Of a stretch of 64,000 nucleotides of DNA, positions 26,092 through 33,692 are shown one piece after another (position 1 is the first letter of the stretch; every line of letters begins with the position of its first letter). The notes under the pieces are model-generated. The model saw only the letters and a program-made list of their open reading frames with translations, was not told where the DNA came from and did no database searches. This DNA is from Streptomyces caeruleatus (GTDB lineage: Bacteria; Actinomycetota; Actinomycetes; Streptomycetales; Streptomycetaceae): assembly GCF_001514235.1 (NCBI RefSeq), contig NZ_KQ948949.1, forward strand, positions 1 to 64,000, read 5' to 3'. The position numbers were made by a program, and so were the translations under genes.

Positions 26092-27645
26092 TCAGGTCGC
26101 CGTGCAGCTCACACCAGGCATGCCCCCACCACCAGGCGCCCCCGAGAAGCCGAAGCTCGCCGAACCACCGACCCCGATCGCCCCGTTGTGGTCCGCGTTC
26201 GACGCGCTGACGGTGCCGCCGCTCTGGGTGTAGGAGGCGTTCCACATGCTGGTGACCTTCTGGGTGCCGCTCCAGGTCCAGGTCACCTTCCAGGACTTGA
26301 GCGGAGTCGTCCCCGTGTTGGCCACCTTCACCTCCGCATTGAACCCGCCACCCCAGTCACTGCTGACGCTGTAGGCGGCGGTGCATGCGGCCGAACCGCC
26401 ACCCGGGTCAGGGTCCGGGTCGGGGTCCGGGTCGGGGTCACCTCCGCCGCCGGCCGGGAAGCCCGGTGCCTTGATGCTCGCCAGGTAGCCGTCCTTCACC
26501 GTGTCGACGGTCTGCCAGTCGTCCTTGAGGATGCCGCCCGTGTCGCCGGAGTTGGGGTTCCAGGACCAGAAGGTCCAGTGGAAGGAGTCGGCGCCGTACG
26601 TCGAGGTCGAGCGCAGGTAGGTAACGAGCGTGGCCAGCCACTTCTGGTCCGCCGCGGGCTGGAGTGTCGTACCGAACTCGCCGAGCCAGACCGGGGCGAT
26701 GTTCTGCTTGAAGACGTAGCCCCAGTACTTGTCCCAGACGCCCGGCAGGTTGTCGGGGAACGACGGGTCGCTGAACCAGGGCTGCTGGGCGACGCTGGTG
26801 GCGTAGTCGTGGGCCGAGTAGACGAGCCGGTTGGGGACGTCCAGTTGGACCGGGTACTGGGCGACGCCCATGAGGTTGCCGCCCCACCAGCCGTTGACGC
26901 CGTTGTACGACTGGACACCCTCGACCATGACGAGGAGGTTCGGGTTGGCGGCCAGGACCGCGTTGCCGGCCCGCTGGGCGGCGAGGCGCCAGTCGCGGGT
27001 CGTGTCGCCGCAGCCCCAGCAGGCCGGGTCGTGCGGCTCGTTGTGCAGGTCGATGCCGACGACGGTCGGGTTGCCGGCGTAACGCGTGGCCAGCGACCTG
27101 AGGTTGGCGATCCAGGTCGACTCGGGGACCGCCGAGGTGTACCAGAGCGCCGACTGGCCGCCCGCGTCGGGACGGTGCCGGTCGAGGACGATCTTGAGGC
27201 CGATCTGACCGGCGTACGCCACGATCCTGTCCATGACCTGCAAGGACGTCAGCCCTTGCAGGTCCGCGTTCTTGCCGTCGGCGTAGTTGATGCTGTCCGG
27301 CATCGTGCCTGACTTGAGGATGTCGTCGCTGAAGGGCAGGCGGAGGGTGTTGTAGCCCAGCGAGGTCATCTGGTCGAGCATGCTCTTGTAGTCGCGGGCC
27401 CACAGGCCGTGGACGACGTGGTTGCCGGTCTCGAAGCCGAACCAGTTGATGCCGGCGATACGGACCGGCTGCCCGGCCACGTCCAGGATCTGCCGGCCGC
27501 TGGTGTGCCAGTAGCCGGCGCCGGCCTCGGCGGCGGCCCGTACCTCGCCGGGCCTCGCCGCGTCGGCGGCCTGCGCCCCGGCCCCCAGCGGTAACAGCAG
27601 CGCCGCCGCGGCCACGCACAACGCTCTTCGCAAGCTGCGGAACAT
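26092..27645 (-). CDS. Secreted endoglucanase: GH5 catalytic domain plus CBM2
   Basis: This 517-residue secreted cellulase has a signal peptide (cleavage near residue 27), a GH5 catalytic domain (acid/base E203 in DLHNEPHD, nucleophile E323 in VWLGEFGTT), a short Pro-Asp repeat linker (about 402-415) and a C-terminal CBM2 cellulose-binding module (about 420-517) ending VSCTAT with its two cysteines. It cleaves beta-1,4-glucan outside the cell. The ATG at 27645 is chosen because the signal peptide follows it. The palindrome TGGGAGCGCTCCCA 40 bp upstream is the CebR operator, so expression should be induced by cello-oligosaccharides. Confidence 0.93.
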   Translation of the reverse strand: MFRSLRRALCVAAAALLLPLGAGAQAADAARPGEVRAAAEAGAGYWHTSGRQILDVAGQPVRIAGINWFGFETGNHVVHGLWARDYKSMLDQMTSLGYNTLRLPFSDDILKSGTMPDSINYADGKNADLQGLTSLQVMDRIVAYAGQIGLKIVLDRHRPDAGGQSALWYTSAVPESTWIANLRSLATRYAGNPTVVGIDLHNEPHDPACWGCGDTTRDWRLAAQRAGNAVLAANPNLLVMVEGVQSYNGVNGWWGGNLMGVAQYPVQLDVPNRLVYSAHDYATSVAQQPWFSDPSFPDNLPGVWDKYWGYVFKQNIAPVWLGEFGTTLQPAADQKWLATLVTYLRSTSTYGADSFHWTFWSWNPNSGDTGGILKDDWQTVDTVKDGYLASIKAPGFPAGGGGDPDPDPDPDPDPGGGSAACTAAYSVSSDWGGGFNAEVKVANTGTTPLKSWKVTWTWSGTQKVTSMWNASYTQSGGTVSASNADHNGAIGVGGSASFGFSGAPGGGGMPGVSCTAT

Positions 27646-27684
27646 GTCCCTTGTTCCTCTCGGGGTAGCGCGGCCCCGGAACGA

Positions 27685-27698
27685 TGGGAGCGCTCCCA
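27685..27698. promoter_or_regulatory. CebR box (cellobiose-responsive operator)
   Basis: TGGGAGCGCTCCCA is a perfect 14-bp palindrome identical to the established CebR-binding sequence of streptomycetes. It lies 40 bp upstream of the cellulase start. The cebR gene is not in the window. Confidence 0.85.
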
Positions 27699-27790
27699 TG
27701 CACCGCGCACCTCCCAGGAAACTGACGCGCCATGGGCACGTCAAGGAGGTGCGCGGGCATTCTCCGGTTCAGCCCGGGCACGGTCGGGCT

Positions 27791-27904
27791 CGACCGGACC
27801 ACGATCGGACCCGACCGGACCACGATCGGACCCGCCGGACCGCAATCGGACCCGACCGACCACGATCGGACCCGACCGGACCGCAATCGGACCCGACCAG
27901 ACCC
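27791..27904. repeat. Tandem repeat, about five copies of a 20-21-bp unit
   Basis: The unit CGACCGGACCACGATCGGACC repeats with small variants (GCAATCGG in place of CGATCGG in two copies; one unit is a base or so shorter). The array fills the gap between the CebR-box region and the end of the broken ABC permease gene. No ORF fits it. Confidence 0.8.
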
Positions 27905-27906
27905 CG

Positions 27907-28609
27907 TCACCGGCTCAGCTTCTGGAACCGGCGCACCGCCAGCGGCAGGAAGATCGCCGTGAGGATCACCGGCCACACCCCCGCCATCAGCAGCGCATGC
28001 TGCTCGACCCACGAGTCCCCGGCCACCGCCTCGCCCGGCACCCCGAACAGCTCGCGGCTGGCCGCCGCCGTGGAGGAGATCGGGTTCCAGGCCGCCAACC
28101 AGCCGAGCCAGTCGGGCATCAGCTGGGGCGCGACGAAGATGCTGGAAATCATCGTGAGCGGGAAGGCGACGGCGAACAGGCCACCGGCGGCCTCCGGGTT
28201 GGGCACCAGCAGCCCCAGCCACACGCCGATCCAGATCAGCGCGAACCGCAGCCACAGCAGCAGACCGAAGGCGCCGAGGAAGCCGAGGCCGCCGTCCGGC
28301 CGCCAGCCCATCGCGAAGGCCGTCAGCATCATGATCGCCAACTCGGCGCAGGCGGCCAGCAGATCGGTGATCCCGCGCCCCGGCGACCACGGCGGACGAG
28401 GCCATCGGCATGGAGCGGAAGCGGTCGATGACGCCCTTGGTCGAGTCGAAGACGACCAGCGTCGCGGTGTTGATGAAGCCGAAGGCCATCGTCATCACGA
28501 ACATGCCCGGCATCAGGAAGTCCTTGTAGTCCCCGCCGCCGGGCACCTTCATGGCGCTGCCGAAGACATAGCCGTAGAGGAGGACCGGGGCATGGGGCCC
28601 CAGCCGCGT
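27907..28609 (-). pseudogene. ABC-2 type transporter permease, truncated and frameshifted
   Basis: Two frames together read as an ABC-2 permease: from about 28588, PVLLYGYVFGSAMKVPGGGDYKD, then FINTATLVVFDSTKGVIDRF; and from about 28379 in another frame, ITDLLAACAELAIMMLTAFAMG through the stop at 27907. The switch is at 28378-28381, where a run of four C (GGGG on the coding strand) replaces the expected three. The N-terminal 45-50 residues are also missing: homology begins within a few tens of bases of the stop codon of the upstream gene. There is no partner ATPase gene. It is most likely a decayed drug or lipid exporter permease. Confidence 0.78.
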
Positions 28610-28619
28610 TGTCGTCGAC

Positions 28620-29171
28620 CTAGGACGTCGGCTCCGCCACCATGGCGATCCAGCTCAGCAGCCCCACGGGTACGGCGACCAGGACGGCGTACCCCACCCG
28701 GTCGGCCACCTTCTGGCGCCTCGACGGCTCCCGGCGAGGGTCCTCGCGGCGTCGGTCCGTCCCACGCGGCTTGATCGCCTGGTAGGCGAGGACCGCGAGG
28801 ACGGCCACGCAGAGGGAGACCTGCCAGAGTTCGCCCACGACGCCCCAGAACCCGACCCGTTGAACGGTCTGCGCCTCGATGCCCTGCCGCGCCTCGAACT
28901 CGCTGCCGTCCGGGTAGTCGCGCCCGGTGTCCTCGAGGTCCACGGAGACCGCGTCGTCGGCGGTGCCGTCGTCCGGCGTGAAGTCGCCGTAGCAGTCGTA
29001 GTCGGAGTTCTTGCCCCGGGGATCGGTGTCGTAGCAGCGCTCGACCTTGTATGTGCCCCGGGTGCCGTAGAGGCCGGCGGAAAGGGCCAGGTCGGCGGTC
29101 GAGGTGACGCACCAGAAGGCGGTGACGAGGGCCAGGAGGACGCCGGAGACCCAGCCGAGGACGCGCTTCAT
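28620..29171 (-). CDS. Membrane protein with two hydrophobic ends
   Basis: This 183-residue protein has hydrophobic segments at residues about 5-30, 108-130 and 160-180 and an extracytoplasmic middle rich in Asp and Tyr with two cysteines (VERCYDTDPRG, YDCYGDF) that may form a disulphide. It starts with an ATG overlapping the upstream membrane protein stop by 4 bp (ATGA), so the two are co-translated. The function is unknown. Its stop is directly followed by the remnant of the ABC permease gene. Confidence 0.78.
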   Translation of the reverse strand: MKRVLGWVSGVLLALVTAFWCVTSTADLALSAGLYGTRGTYKVERCYDTDPRGKNSDYDCYGDFTPDDGTADDAVSVDLEDTGRDYPDGSEFEARQGIEAQTVQRVGFWGVVGELWQVSLCVAVLAVLAYQAIKPRGTDRRREDPRREPSRRQKVADRVGYAVLVAVPVGLLSWIAMVAEPTS

Positions 29172-29794
29172 CCGGCCACCATGACATTCGGTTCCTTCTC
29201 CAACAGCCGGGAGATGCCCGCCTGTTCGGCGAGGAAGGTGCGCTGCGGCCCGGCCTGCGCGCGTTCCTCCTCGTACTTCTCCCAGGGGGCGGGCTGCACG
29301 AAGAGCATGGCGTTGCTCCCCGGCACGATCATGACGCCGCCGAAGGCCGGGTCACCGGCGAACCAGGCGCCGCCCTCCTCGGCCTCCTCCGGCCAGCCGC
29401 GCACCGTCGAGGCGTTGACCGCACGCAGCGAAGGGGCACCGTGCTGCCCGCGCAACGAAAGCCGGACGGTGTGCACCGTGCCGAGGTACTTCCACTCGGA
29501 GCCCTTCTTGGACACCCGGGTGCGGTACTCCAGCGGATAGGTGCGCAGCACCTGCCCGCACACCTTGAGCCGGGAGCCGTGGCGCAGCCGGAGCGCGAGG
29601 AAGATCAGCACGAAGAAGGCGGCCGGGATGCCGTACGCGGGCAGGGCGGCGTCGTACCCGACCGTGTGCGCCGCGAACGGCACCGCGAACAGGCCCGCGG
29701 CGAGCGCGAGGCGCGCGGCCGTGTGCCGGTACAGCAGTGTGCGGTTGTGCTTGAGCACCTGGGCGATGTCGGGTGCCACGGGTGGGTTGTCCAT
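29168..29794 (-). CDS. Conserved membrane protein of unknown function
   Basis: This 208-residue protein has two hydrophobic segments (about 25-45 and 50-70) and then a soluble beta-rich domain (VCGQVLRTYPLEYRTRV near 85, WFAGDPAFGGVMIVPGSNAMLFVQP near 145-170). The ATG at 29794 fits the family-like start MDNPPVAPDIAQVL; the open frame extends upstream into an octamer repeat, which I regard as non-coding. It is coupled to the next gene by a 4-bp overlap. Function unknown. Confidence 0.78.
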   Translation of the reverse strand: MDNPPVAPDIAQVLKHNRTLLYRHTAARLALAAGLFAVPFAAHTVGYDAALPAYGIPAAFFVLIFLALRLRHGSRLKVCGQVLRTYPLEYRTRVSKKGSEWKYLGTVHTVRLSLRGQHGAPSLRAVNASTVRGWPEEAEEGGAWFAGDPAFGGVMIVPGSNAMLFVQPAPWEKYEEERAQAGPQRTFLAEQAGISRLLEKEPNVMVAG

Positions 29795-29837
29795 GCGGAG
29801 CGGGATGGTCCTTCGCACGAGATCGCTGGGGCGCACG

Positions 29838-29881
29838 ATCGCAACGTCGCAAGGTCGCAAGGTCGCAAGGTCGCAAGATCG
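29838..29881. repeat. Octamer tandem repeat upstream of membrane protein gene
   Basis: GTCGCAAG occurs four times exactly (29846-29877), with degenerate copies on either side. It lies 44-87 bp upstream of the ATG at 29794, in the promoter region; copy number could vary between strains. Confidence 0.8.
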
Positions 29882-29958
29882 GCGGGCTGGGCCCGGGTGA
29901 CGCTATCAGGGGCCCCGTCAGGCCCCGCCGCCCGCTCGCGATCCTGCGCGATCCCCCC

Positions 29959-30948
29959 TCATCCCCTCCGCAACAGCCGCCGCATCCCGAACAGGACCAC
30001 ACACGCGGCGATCACCGCGAAGGCACCCACCTTGAGCTTGCCGTCAGGGCCGTGGCCCCCGTCGTCCGACGAAGCCGAACTGCCGCTTCCGGACGACGAG
30101 TCGGAGGACCCGGCGTCCCCGGGCGCGGGTTCCGCGACCACCGCGCTGCCGACGCCCTCGCTGCCGAGCATCAGCTTGGTGCCGTCGGTCGAGTAGCTGG
30201 CGGACTCGCCCTGGCCGAGGGGGACGCTGATGCGCTCCAGCCGCTTGAGCTTGCCGCCGTTCCAGTCGTAGGCGATGCCGCCGAAGTAGCCGCGTACGGC
30301 GAGGGTCCGGCCGTCCGGGGAGAGGGCGGCGTCGGTGGCCCAGAGGTCGACGGGGACAGTGGGCTTGAAGACGTTCGTGCCGGAGGCGGAGAGCTTGGCC
30401 GGGCCCTCGTACAGGTGCCCGCCGTCCTCCTGCTTGTCGATGATGTAGACGCGCCCGGTCTTGGGGTGCACGGCGAGCGACTCGGCGTCACGGGTGCCGT
30501 CGGAGTACTTCACGACGTACTGCGTGGCCCGGATCGTCTGGTCCTTCAGCGTCTTGGGCTCGGGGAGGCGGTAGATCCAGACGTACGGCCACTGCACGCC
30601 GTCGTTGTCGCCGATGTCGCCGACCCAGATCTCGTTGTCCGGCCCGATGGAGATCGCCTCGACGTCACGCGGGGTGCCCACGCCGGTCATGGTGATCCTC
30701 GCGACCGTCTCGCCGGTGCCGCTGTCCACGGCGTAGAGGTAGGCGCCCTCGTCCTGGTCGTTGTGCGTCCAGTAGATACCGGGGTGCTGACGCGAGGCGG
30801 CGAGACCGCTGGACTCGGTGATGCGCGGGTCCTTGATCGTGAAGTCCTCGTTGCCCTTGCCGTCTCCGTCGGCCGCGGAGGCGGAGGCAGGCAGGGCGCA
30901 GGCCCCCGCGAGCAGGAGTCCGGCGAGTAGGGCGATCGGTCGACGCAT
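29959..30948 (-). CDS. Secreted beta-propeller-like protein with C-terminal membrane anchor
   Basis: This 329-residue protein has a signal peptide (cleavage near ASASA, residue 25), a repeat-rich beta domain (ITESSGLAASRQHPGIYW near 43, DVEAISIGPDNEIWVGDIGDN near 95, AESLAVHPKTGRVYIIDKQ near 155), a Ser/Gly/Asp-rich linker (about 280-300) and a C-terminal hydrophobic helix followed by RRLLRRG. This is the layout of a cell-surface protein anchored by its C-terminus; an LPxTG motif is absent. The acidic WVGDIGDND stretch could bind calcium. The enzymatic role is unknown. Confidence 0.82.
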   Translation of the reverse strand: MRRPIALLAGLLLAGACALPASASAADGDGKGNEDFTIKDPRITESSGLAASRQHPGIYWTHNDQDEGAYLYAVDSGTGETVARITMTGVGTPRDVEAISIGPDNEIWVGDIGDNDGVQWPYVWIYRLPEPKTLKDQTIRATQYVVKYSDGTRDAESLAVHPKTGRVYIIDKQEDGGHLYEGPAKLSASGTNVFKPTVPVDLWATDAALSPDGRTLAVRGYFGGIAYDWNGGKLKRLERISVPLGQGESASYSTDGTKLMLGSEGVGSAVVAEPAPGDAGSSDSSSGSGSSASSDDGGHGPDGKLKVGAFAVIAACVVLFGMRRLLRRG

Positions 30949-30977
30949 GAGCCAAGCCTGCCATCCGGCCCGGCGAT

Positions 30978-31013
30978 TCGGCGGACGGGTCGGCGGACGG
31001 GTCGGCGGACGGT
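30978..31013. repeat. Dodecamer tandem repeat
   Basis: TCGGCGGACGGG is repeated three times (last base differs in the third copy) 30-65 bp upstream of the ATG at 30948, inside the 201-bp divergent promoter region shared with the SGNH hydrolase gene. Confidence 0.75.
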
Positions 31014-31149
31014 GGCGGGGCGGGGGGCGGCGCCCGTCCGCCACCTCCGCGCACCGCCCCACCCGGCGTGGCAGGCGCGTGGCAGGCGTGGCAGGCTTCA
31101 CACCCCCGCCCGCTCCTACCCTCCGGTAGCGATCGTCCATCATGAGCGG

Positions 31150-31830
31150 ATGCTCAGGTTCATGCCCGTCGGCGACTCCCAGACCATCGGCAGCGCCGGC
31201 GAACACACGTGGCGCTACCGCATGTGGCAGCACCTGCGTAAGACGTACGGCGGCCCCTTCGCCCTCGTCGGCCCGCGCGAGACGCTCTACGACAAGGCGA
31301 CGGACGCGCCCACCTCGTACGAGTACGCCGACCCCGACCCGGCCTTCCCCCGCGCCCACCTGGCCGGCTGGGGCGAGGGCTGGCTGCACATGGCGCCGCT
31401 GATCGGCGGGGCGGTGCGGTCGTGCCGTGCGGACGTGCTGCTGGTGTCCCTGGGATTGATCGACCTCGGCTTCTACACGAACGCCGAGCAGACCGCGCAG
31501 AACGTACGGTCCTTCGTGGCCGAGGCCCGCTCGGCGAACCCCCGGGTGCGCATCGTCGTCCTGCCGGTGATCCCGAACATCCGCGCCGAGGCGGAGGAAC
31601 CCTTCGCCACCGAGGTCGCCCGCTTCAACGAACTCCTCGCGAAGGCCCTCGCGGACCTCGACGAGCCGCGCTCCCCCCTCCTGCTGACGTCCCCACCCCC
31701 GTCGTACGACATCCACCTCGACACCTACGACGGTACGCACCCGAACGCGAGCGGCGAGCACAAGATCGCGGAGGCGTTCGCGGGGGCGATGTACCAGGCG
31801 TGGGACCTGGGCGAGCCCTACGCGCCCTGA
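31150..31830 (+). CDS. SGNH/GDSL-type hydrolase
   Basis: This 226-residue protein carries the SGNH serine in FMPVGDSQTIG (S10), GWGEGW as the probable glycine block, and the C-terminal catalytic Asp/His in YDGTHPNASGEHKIA. It is likely an esterase or lipase-like hydrolase. No signal peptide is visible with this start, so it would act in the cytosol. The ATG at 31150 is chosen because the family begins here; the ribosome site is poor, and the longer frame upstream is not similar to anything I recognise. Confidence 0.82.
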   Translation: MLRFMPVGDSQTIGSAGEHTWRYRMWQHLRKTYGGPFALVGPRETLYDKATDAPTSYEYADPDPAFPRAHLAGWGEGWLHMAPLIGGAVRSCRADVLLVSLGLIDLGFYTNAEQTAQNVRSFVAEARSANPRVRIVVLPVIPNIRAEAEEPFATEVARFNELLAKALADLDEPRSPLLLTSPPPSYDIHLDTYDGTHPNASGEHKIAEAFAGAMYQAWDLGEPYAP

Positions 31831-31872
31831 CCCTCCTCGCCCCGACCCTGGTCCGATGAGAGCCTGTGCGGC

Positions 31873-32523
31873 ATGGCGATCATCCACCGCACCACCCTCA
31901 AGCCCACCAAGCTCGAACTGCTCACCTCCTGGCTGCCCACCCGCCCCTGGTATGTCGGCACGGGCGAACCGGAGTTGACCAAGGCCGGTGGCTTCCGGCT
32001 GGACGACCCCGAGGGCGAGGTCGGCATCGAGTTCATGGTGGCCACGGACACCTCCGGCGCCGCCCCGGTCCCCTACCTCGTACCGCTCACCTACCGAGGC
32101 GCTCCCCTCCCCGGCGCCGAGCACGCCCTCGTCGGCACGATGGAGCACGGCGTGCTGGGCCCGCGCTGGGCCTACGACGGCGTCCACGACCCGGTGCTGG
32201 TCGCCCAGTTGCTGGCCCTGATCGAGGGCCGCGCCCAGGCGATGGCCCAGAGCATCAGCGACACCCCCGACCACGAGGTCGCCCCCGCCTACACCGGCGA
32301 CGGCCTGCCCGCCGGCGACCGGCTCATGACGGCCACGGACGACCAGCACGGCACCGAGCTGCGCGCCTCCGACGGGGCGGCCCTGCGCCTGCACCGGGTC
32401 CTGCGAACCGACTTGGCGGTGCCCCAGGGGGCGGTCGGCCACCTCACCGGTGTCTGGCAGACGCCGGACTACACCCGGGCGCGAGCCCTGTTCGCCGTCC
32501 TGCACCCGGCCCCTCGGGGCTGA
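31873..32523 (+). CDS. Maltokinase N-terminal cap-like domain protein
   Basis: This 216-residue protein resembles the N-terminal cap domain found in maltokinase (Pep2/Mak): MAIIHRTTLKPTKLELLTSWLP, WYVG, GFRLDDPEGEVGIEFMVA, LVPLTYRGAPL and HGVLGPRWAYDGVHDPV. The kinase domain itself is absent, so it is a free-standing cap. In Streptomyces such proteins occur alone and have unknown roles; binding of a sugar or nucleotide is conceivable. Confidence 0.82.
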   Translation: MAIIHRTTLKPTKLELLTSWLPTRPWYVGTGEPELTKAGGFRLDDPEGEVGIEFMVATDTSGAAPVPYLVPLTYRGAPLPGAEHALVGTMEHGVLGPRWAYDGVHDPVLVAQLLALIEGRAQAMAQSISDTPDHEVAPAYTGDGLPAGDRLMTATDDQHGTELRASDGAALRLHRVLRTDLAVPQGAVGHLTGVWQTPDYTRARALFAVLHPAPRG

Positions 32524-32579
32524 AGGAGGCCGCCTCACACACGGCCAGGTCGCCTGGCCTTCCTCGGCTCCCGTACCGC

Positions 32580-32639
32580 TAGAACATGGTGTTGTCGGTT
32601 AGAACATGGTGTTGTCGGTTAGAACATGGTGTTGTCGTT
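32580..32639. repeat. Three exact 20-bp tandem copies at a gene 3' end
   Basis: TAGAACATGGTGTTGTCGGT occurs three times in a row; the third copy, differing only in its last bases, contains the stop codon and final residues (DNTMF) of the SnoaL-like gene. The extra two copies lie beyond the stop and each again spells DNTMF-stop. Confidence 0.85.
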
Positions 32640-33545
32640 CGCGGACGTCGCCGGGACGTCCTGGATCACGTCCCAGTGCTCCACGATCTTCCCGTTCCGC
32701 ACCCGGAACAGATCCAGGACGGCCTGCCCGCGCTCTCCCGGCGCGTTCACGTAGTGGCTGTGGACGGCGACCAGGTCGCCCTCGGCGATCACTCGCTTCG
32801 GCACGACCTTGAGCTGCGGAAACGCCTCGAAGTACGCCCCGAGCCCCGCCTTCACGCCCGCCACCCCGTCCGCGATGGTCGGGTTGTGCTGGTGGTACTC
32901 GGAACCCCAGTACCGGTCAATGGCCGAGAGGTCCTTGCGCACGAGCAGCTGGTCGAACGCCTTGGTCACGAGCCGCTCGTTGTAGGCGGTTGACCACGGT
33001 GCCCCCGGCTGCTCCGTCCGCGGCCAGCTCACCGTCGAGAACATGTCGTTGCCGTTGGCGGAGCCCTCCGGCACGTTCTGCCCCACGTCCCAGTGCTCGG
33101 CGATCTTCCCGCCCTGGAAGCGGAAGATGTCGAAGACGGCCTGGCCGCGCGTGCCGGGGGTCATGACGACGTTCGAGTGCACCAGCACCAGGTCCCCTTC
33201 GGAGACGACCCGCTTGATGTCGTACTCCGCGTCCGGGAACTGCTCGTGAATCAACTTGCCCAGGTTCTTCAGCGTCTCCGAGCCGTCCGGCGCCAGCGGG
33301 TTGTGCTGGATGTAGTCCGGCCGGACATAACGGTCGACGACCTCGGTGTCCCCCTGCTCGAACACGCCCTTCAGGACGCGGGCGGCGACGTACTTCTGAT
33401 ACGCGAGGCGCGCCTGGTCGCCGTAGCCGATCTGGTGCGCCGCGACGCTCGGCGGGGCAGCTACCGCGGGCGCGGCGGGGACGGCGAGGGCTACTGCCGC
33501 GAGCGCGGCGACAAGGGCCCTGCGGGCAGGAGAGGTGGGGGTCAC
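32619..33545 (-). CDS. Secreted two-domain SnoaL/NTF2-like protein
   Basis: This 308-residue protein has a signal peptide (cleavage near VAAPP, residue 30) and two NTF2-like (SnoaL) domains that repeat each other: DYIQHNPLAPDG...VHSNVVMTPGTRGQAVFDIFRFQGGKIAEHWDV and EYHQHNPTIADG...VHSHYVNAPGERGQAVLDLFRVRNGKIVEHWDV, each cited here in pieces. SnoaL-like proteins are cyclases, isomerases or ligand-binding proteins. The GTG at 33545 follows AGAGGG. Its promoter region has two dyads. The function is unknown; secreted SnoaL-like proteins are common in Streptomyces. Confidence 0.85.
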   Translation of the reverse strand: MTPTSPARRALVAALAAVALAVPAAPAVAAPPSVAAHQIGYGDQARLAYQKYVAARVLKGVFEQGDTEVVDRYVRPDYIQHNPLAPDGSETLKNLGKLIHEQFPDAEYDIKRVVSEGDLVLVHSNVVMTPGTRGQAVFDIFRFQGGKIAEHWDVGQNVPEGSANGNDMFSTVSWPRTEQPGAPWSTAYNERLVTKAFDQLLVRKDLSAIDRYWGSEYHQHNPTIADGVAGVKAGLGAYFEAFPQLKVVPKRVIAEGDLVAVHSHYVNAPGERGQAVLDLFRVRNGKIVEHWDVIQDVPATSANDNTMF

Positions 33546-33566
33546 GGTGCCCTCTTTCCGAGCATA

Positions 33567-33617
33567 TTGAAACTTCAAGCTAGTACTCACCAGAGGAAAG
33601 CACTAACCAATGGTTAG
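33567..33617. promoter_or_regulatory. Two operator-like dyads upstream of the SnoaL-like gene
   Basis: TTGAA-AC-TTCAA (33567-33578) and CTAACCA-A-TGGTTAG (33603-33617, exact 7-1-7) lie 22-72 bp upstream of the GTG at 33545, in an A/T-rich stretch also upstream of the divergent aldo/keto reductase gene. They look like MarR/HxlR- and TetR-type sites respectively, judged by shape only. Confidence 0.5.
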
Positions 33618-33665
33618 CGTCAAGGATCAAGGTGCCCGGAACGGGGGAAGCGCTTGCCTAGAGCG

Positions 33666-33690
33666 CACTCCACGCGACTAGCGTGGAGTG
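33666..33690 (+). promoter_or_regulatory. 10-bp inverted repeat covering the aldo/keto reductase ribosome site
   Basis: CACTCCACGC-GACTA-GCGTGGAGTG is an exact 10-5-10 inverted repeat ending 2 bp before the ATG. The GGAG ribosome site lies in its right arm. TAGCGT within it also looks like a -10 box, so it may be an operator, a leaderless promoter or an RNA hairpin that hides the ribosome site. Confidence 0.6.
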
Positions 33691-33692
33691 CC

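Noticed and set aside
26438..28552. A 704-codon frame running from the ABC permease remnant through the cellulase gene
   Set aside because: After about 60 permease-like residues it becomes Arg/Pro-rich shadow sequence of the cellulase; it results from the frameshift, not a fusion protein.
29959..32538. An 859-codon minus-strand frame giving a giant fusion with the beta-propeller protein
   Set aside because: The signal peptide at ATG 30948 marks the real start; upstream sequence is antisense to the SGNH and maltokinase-cap genes.
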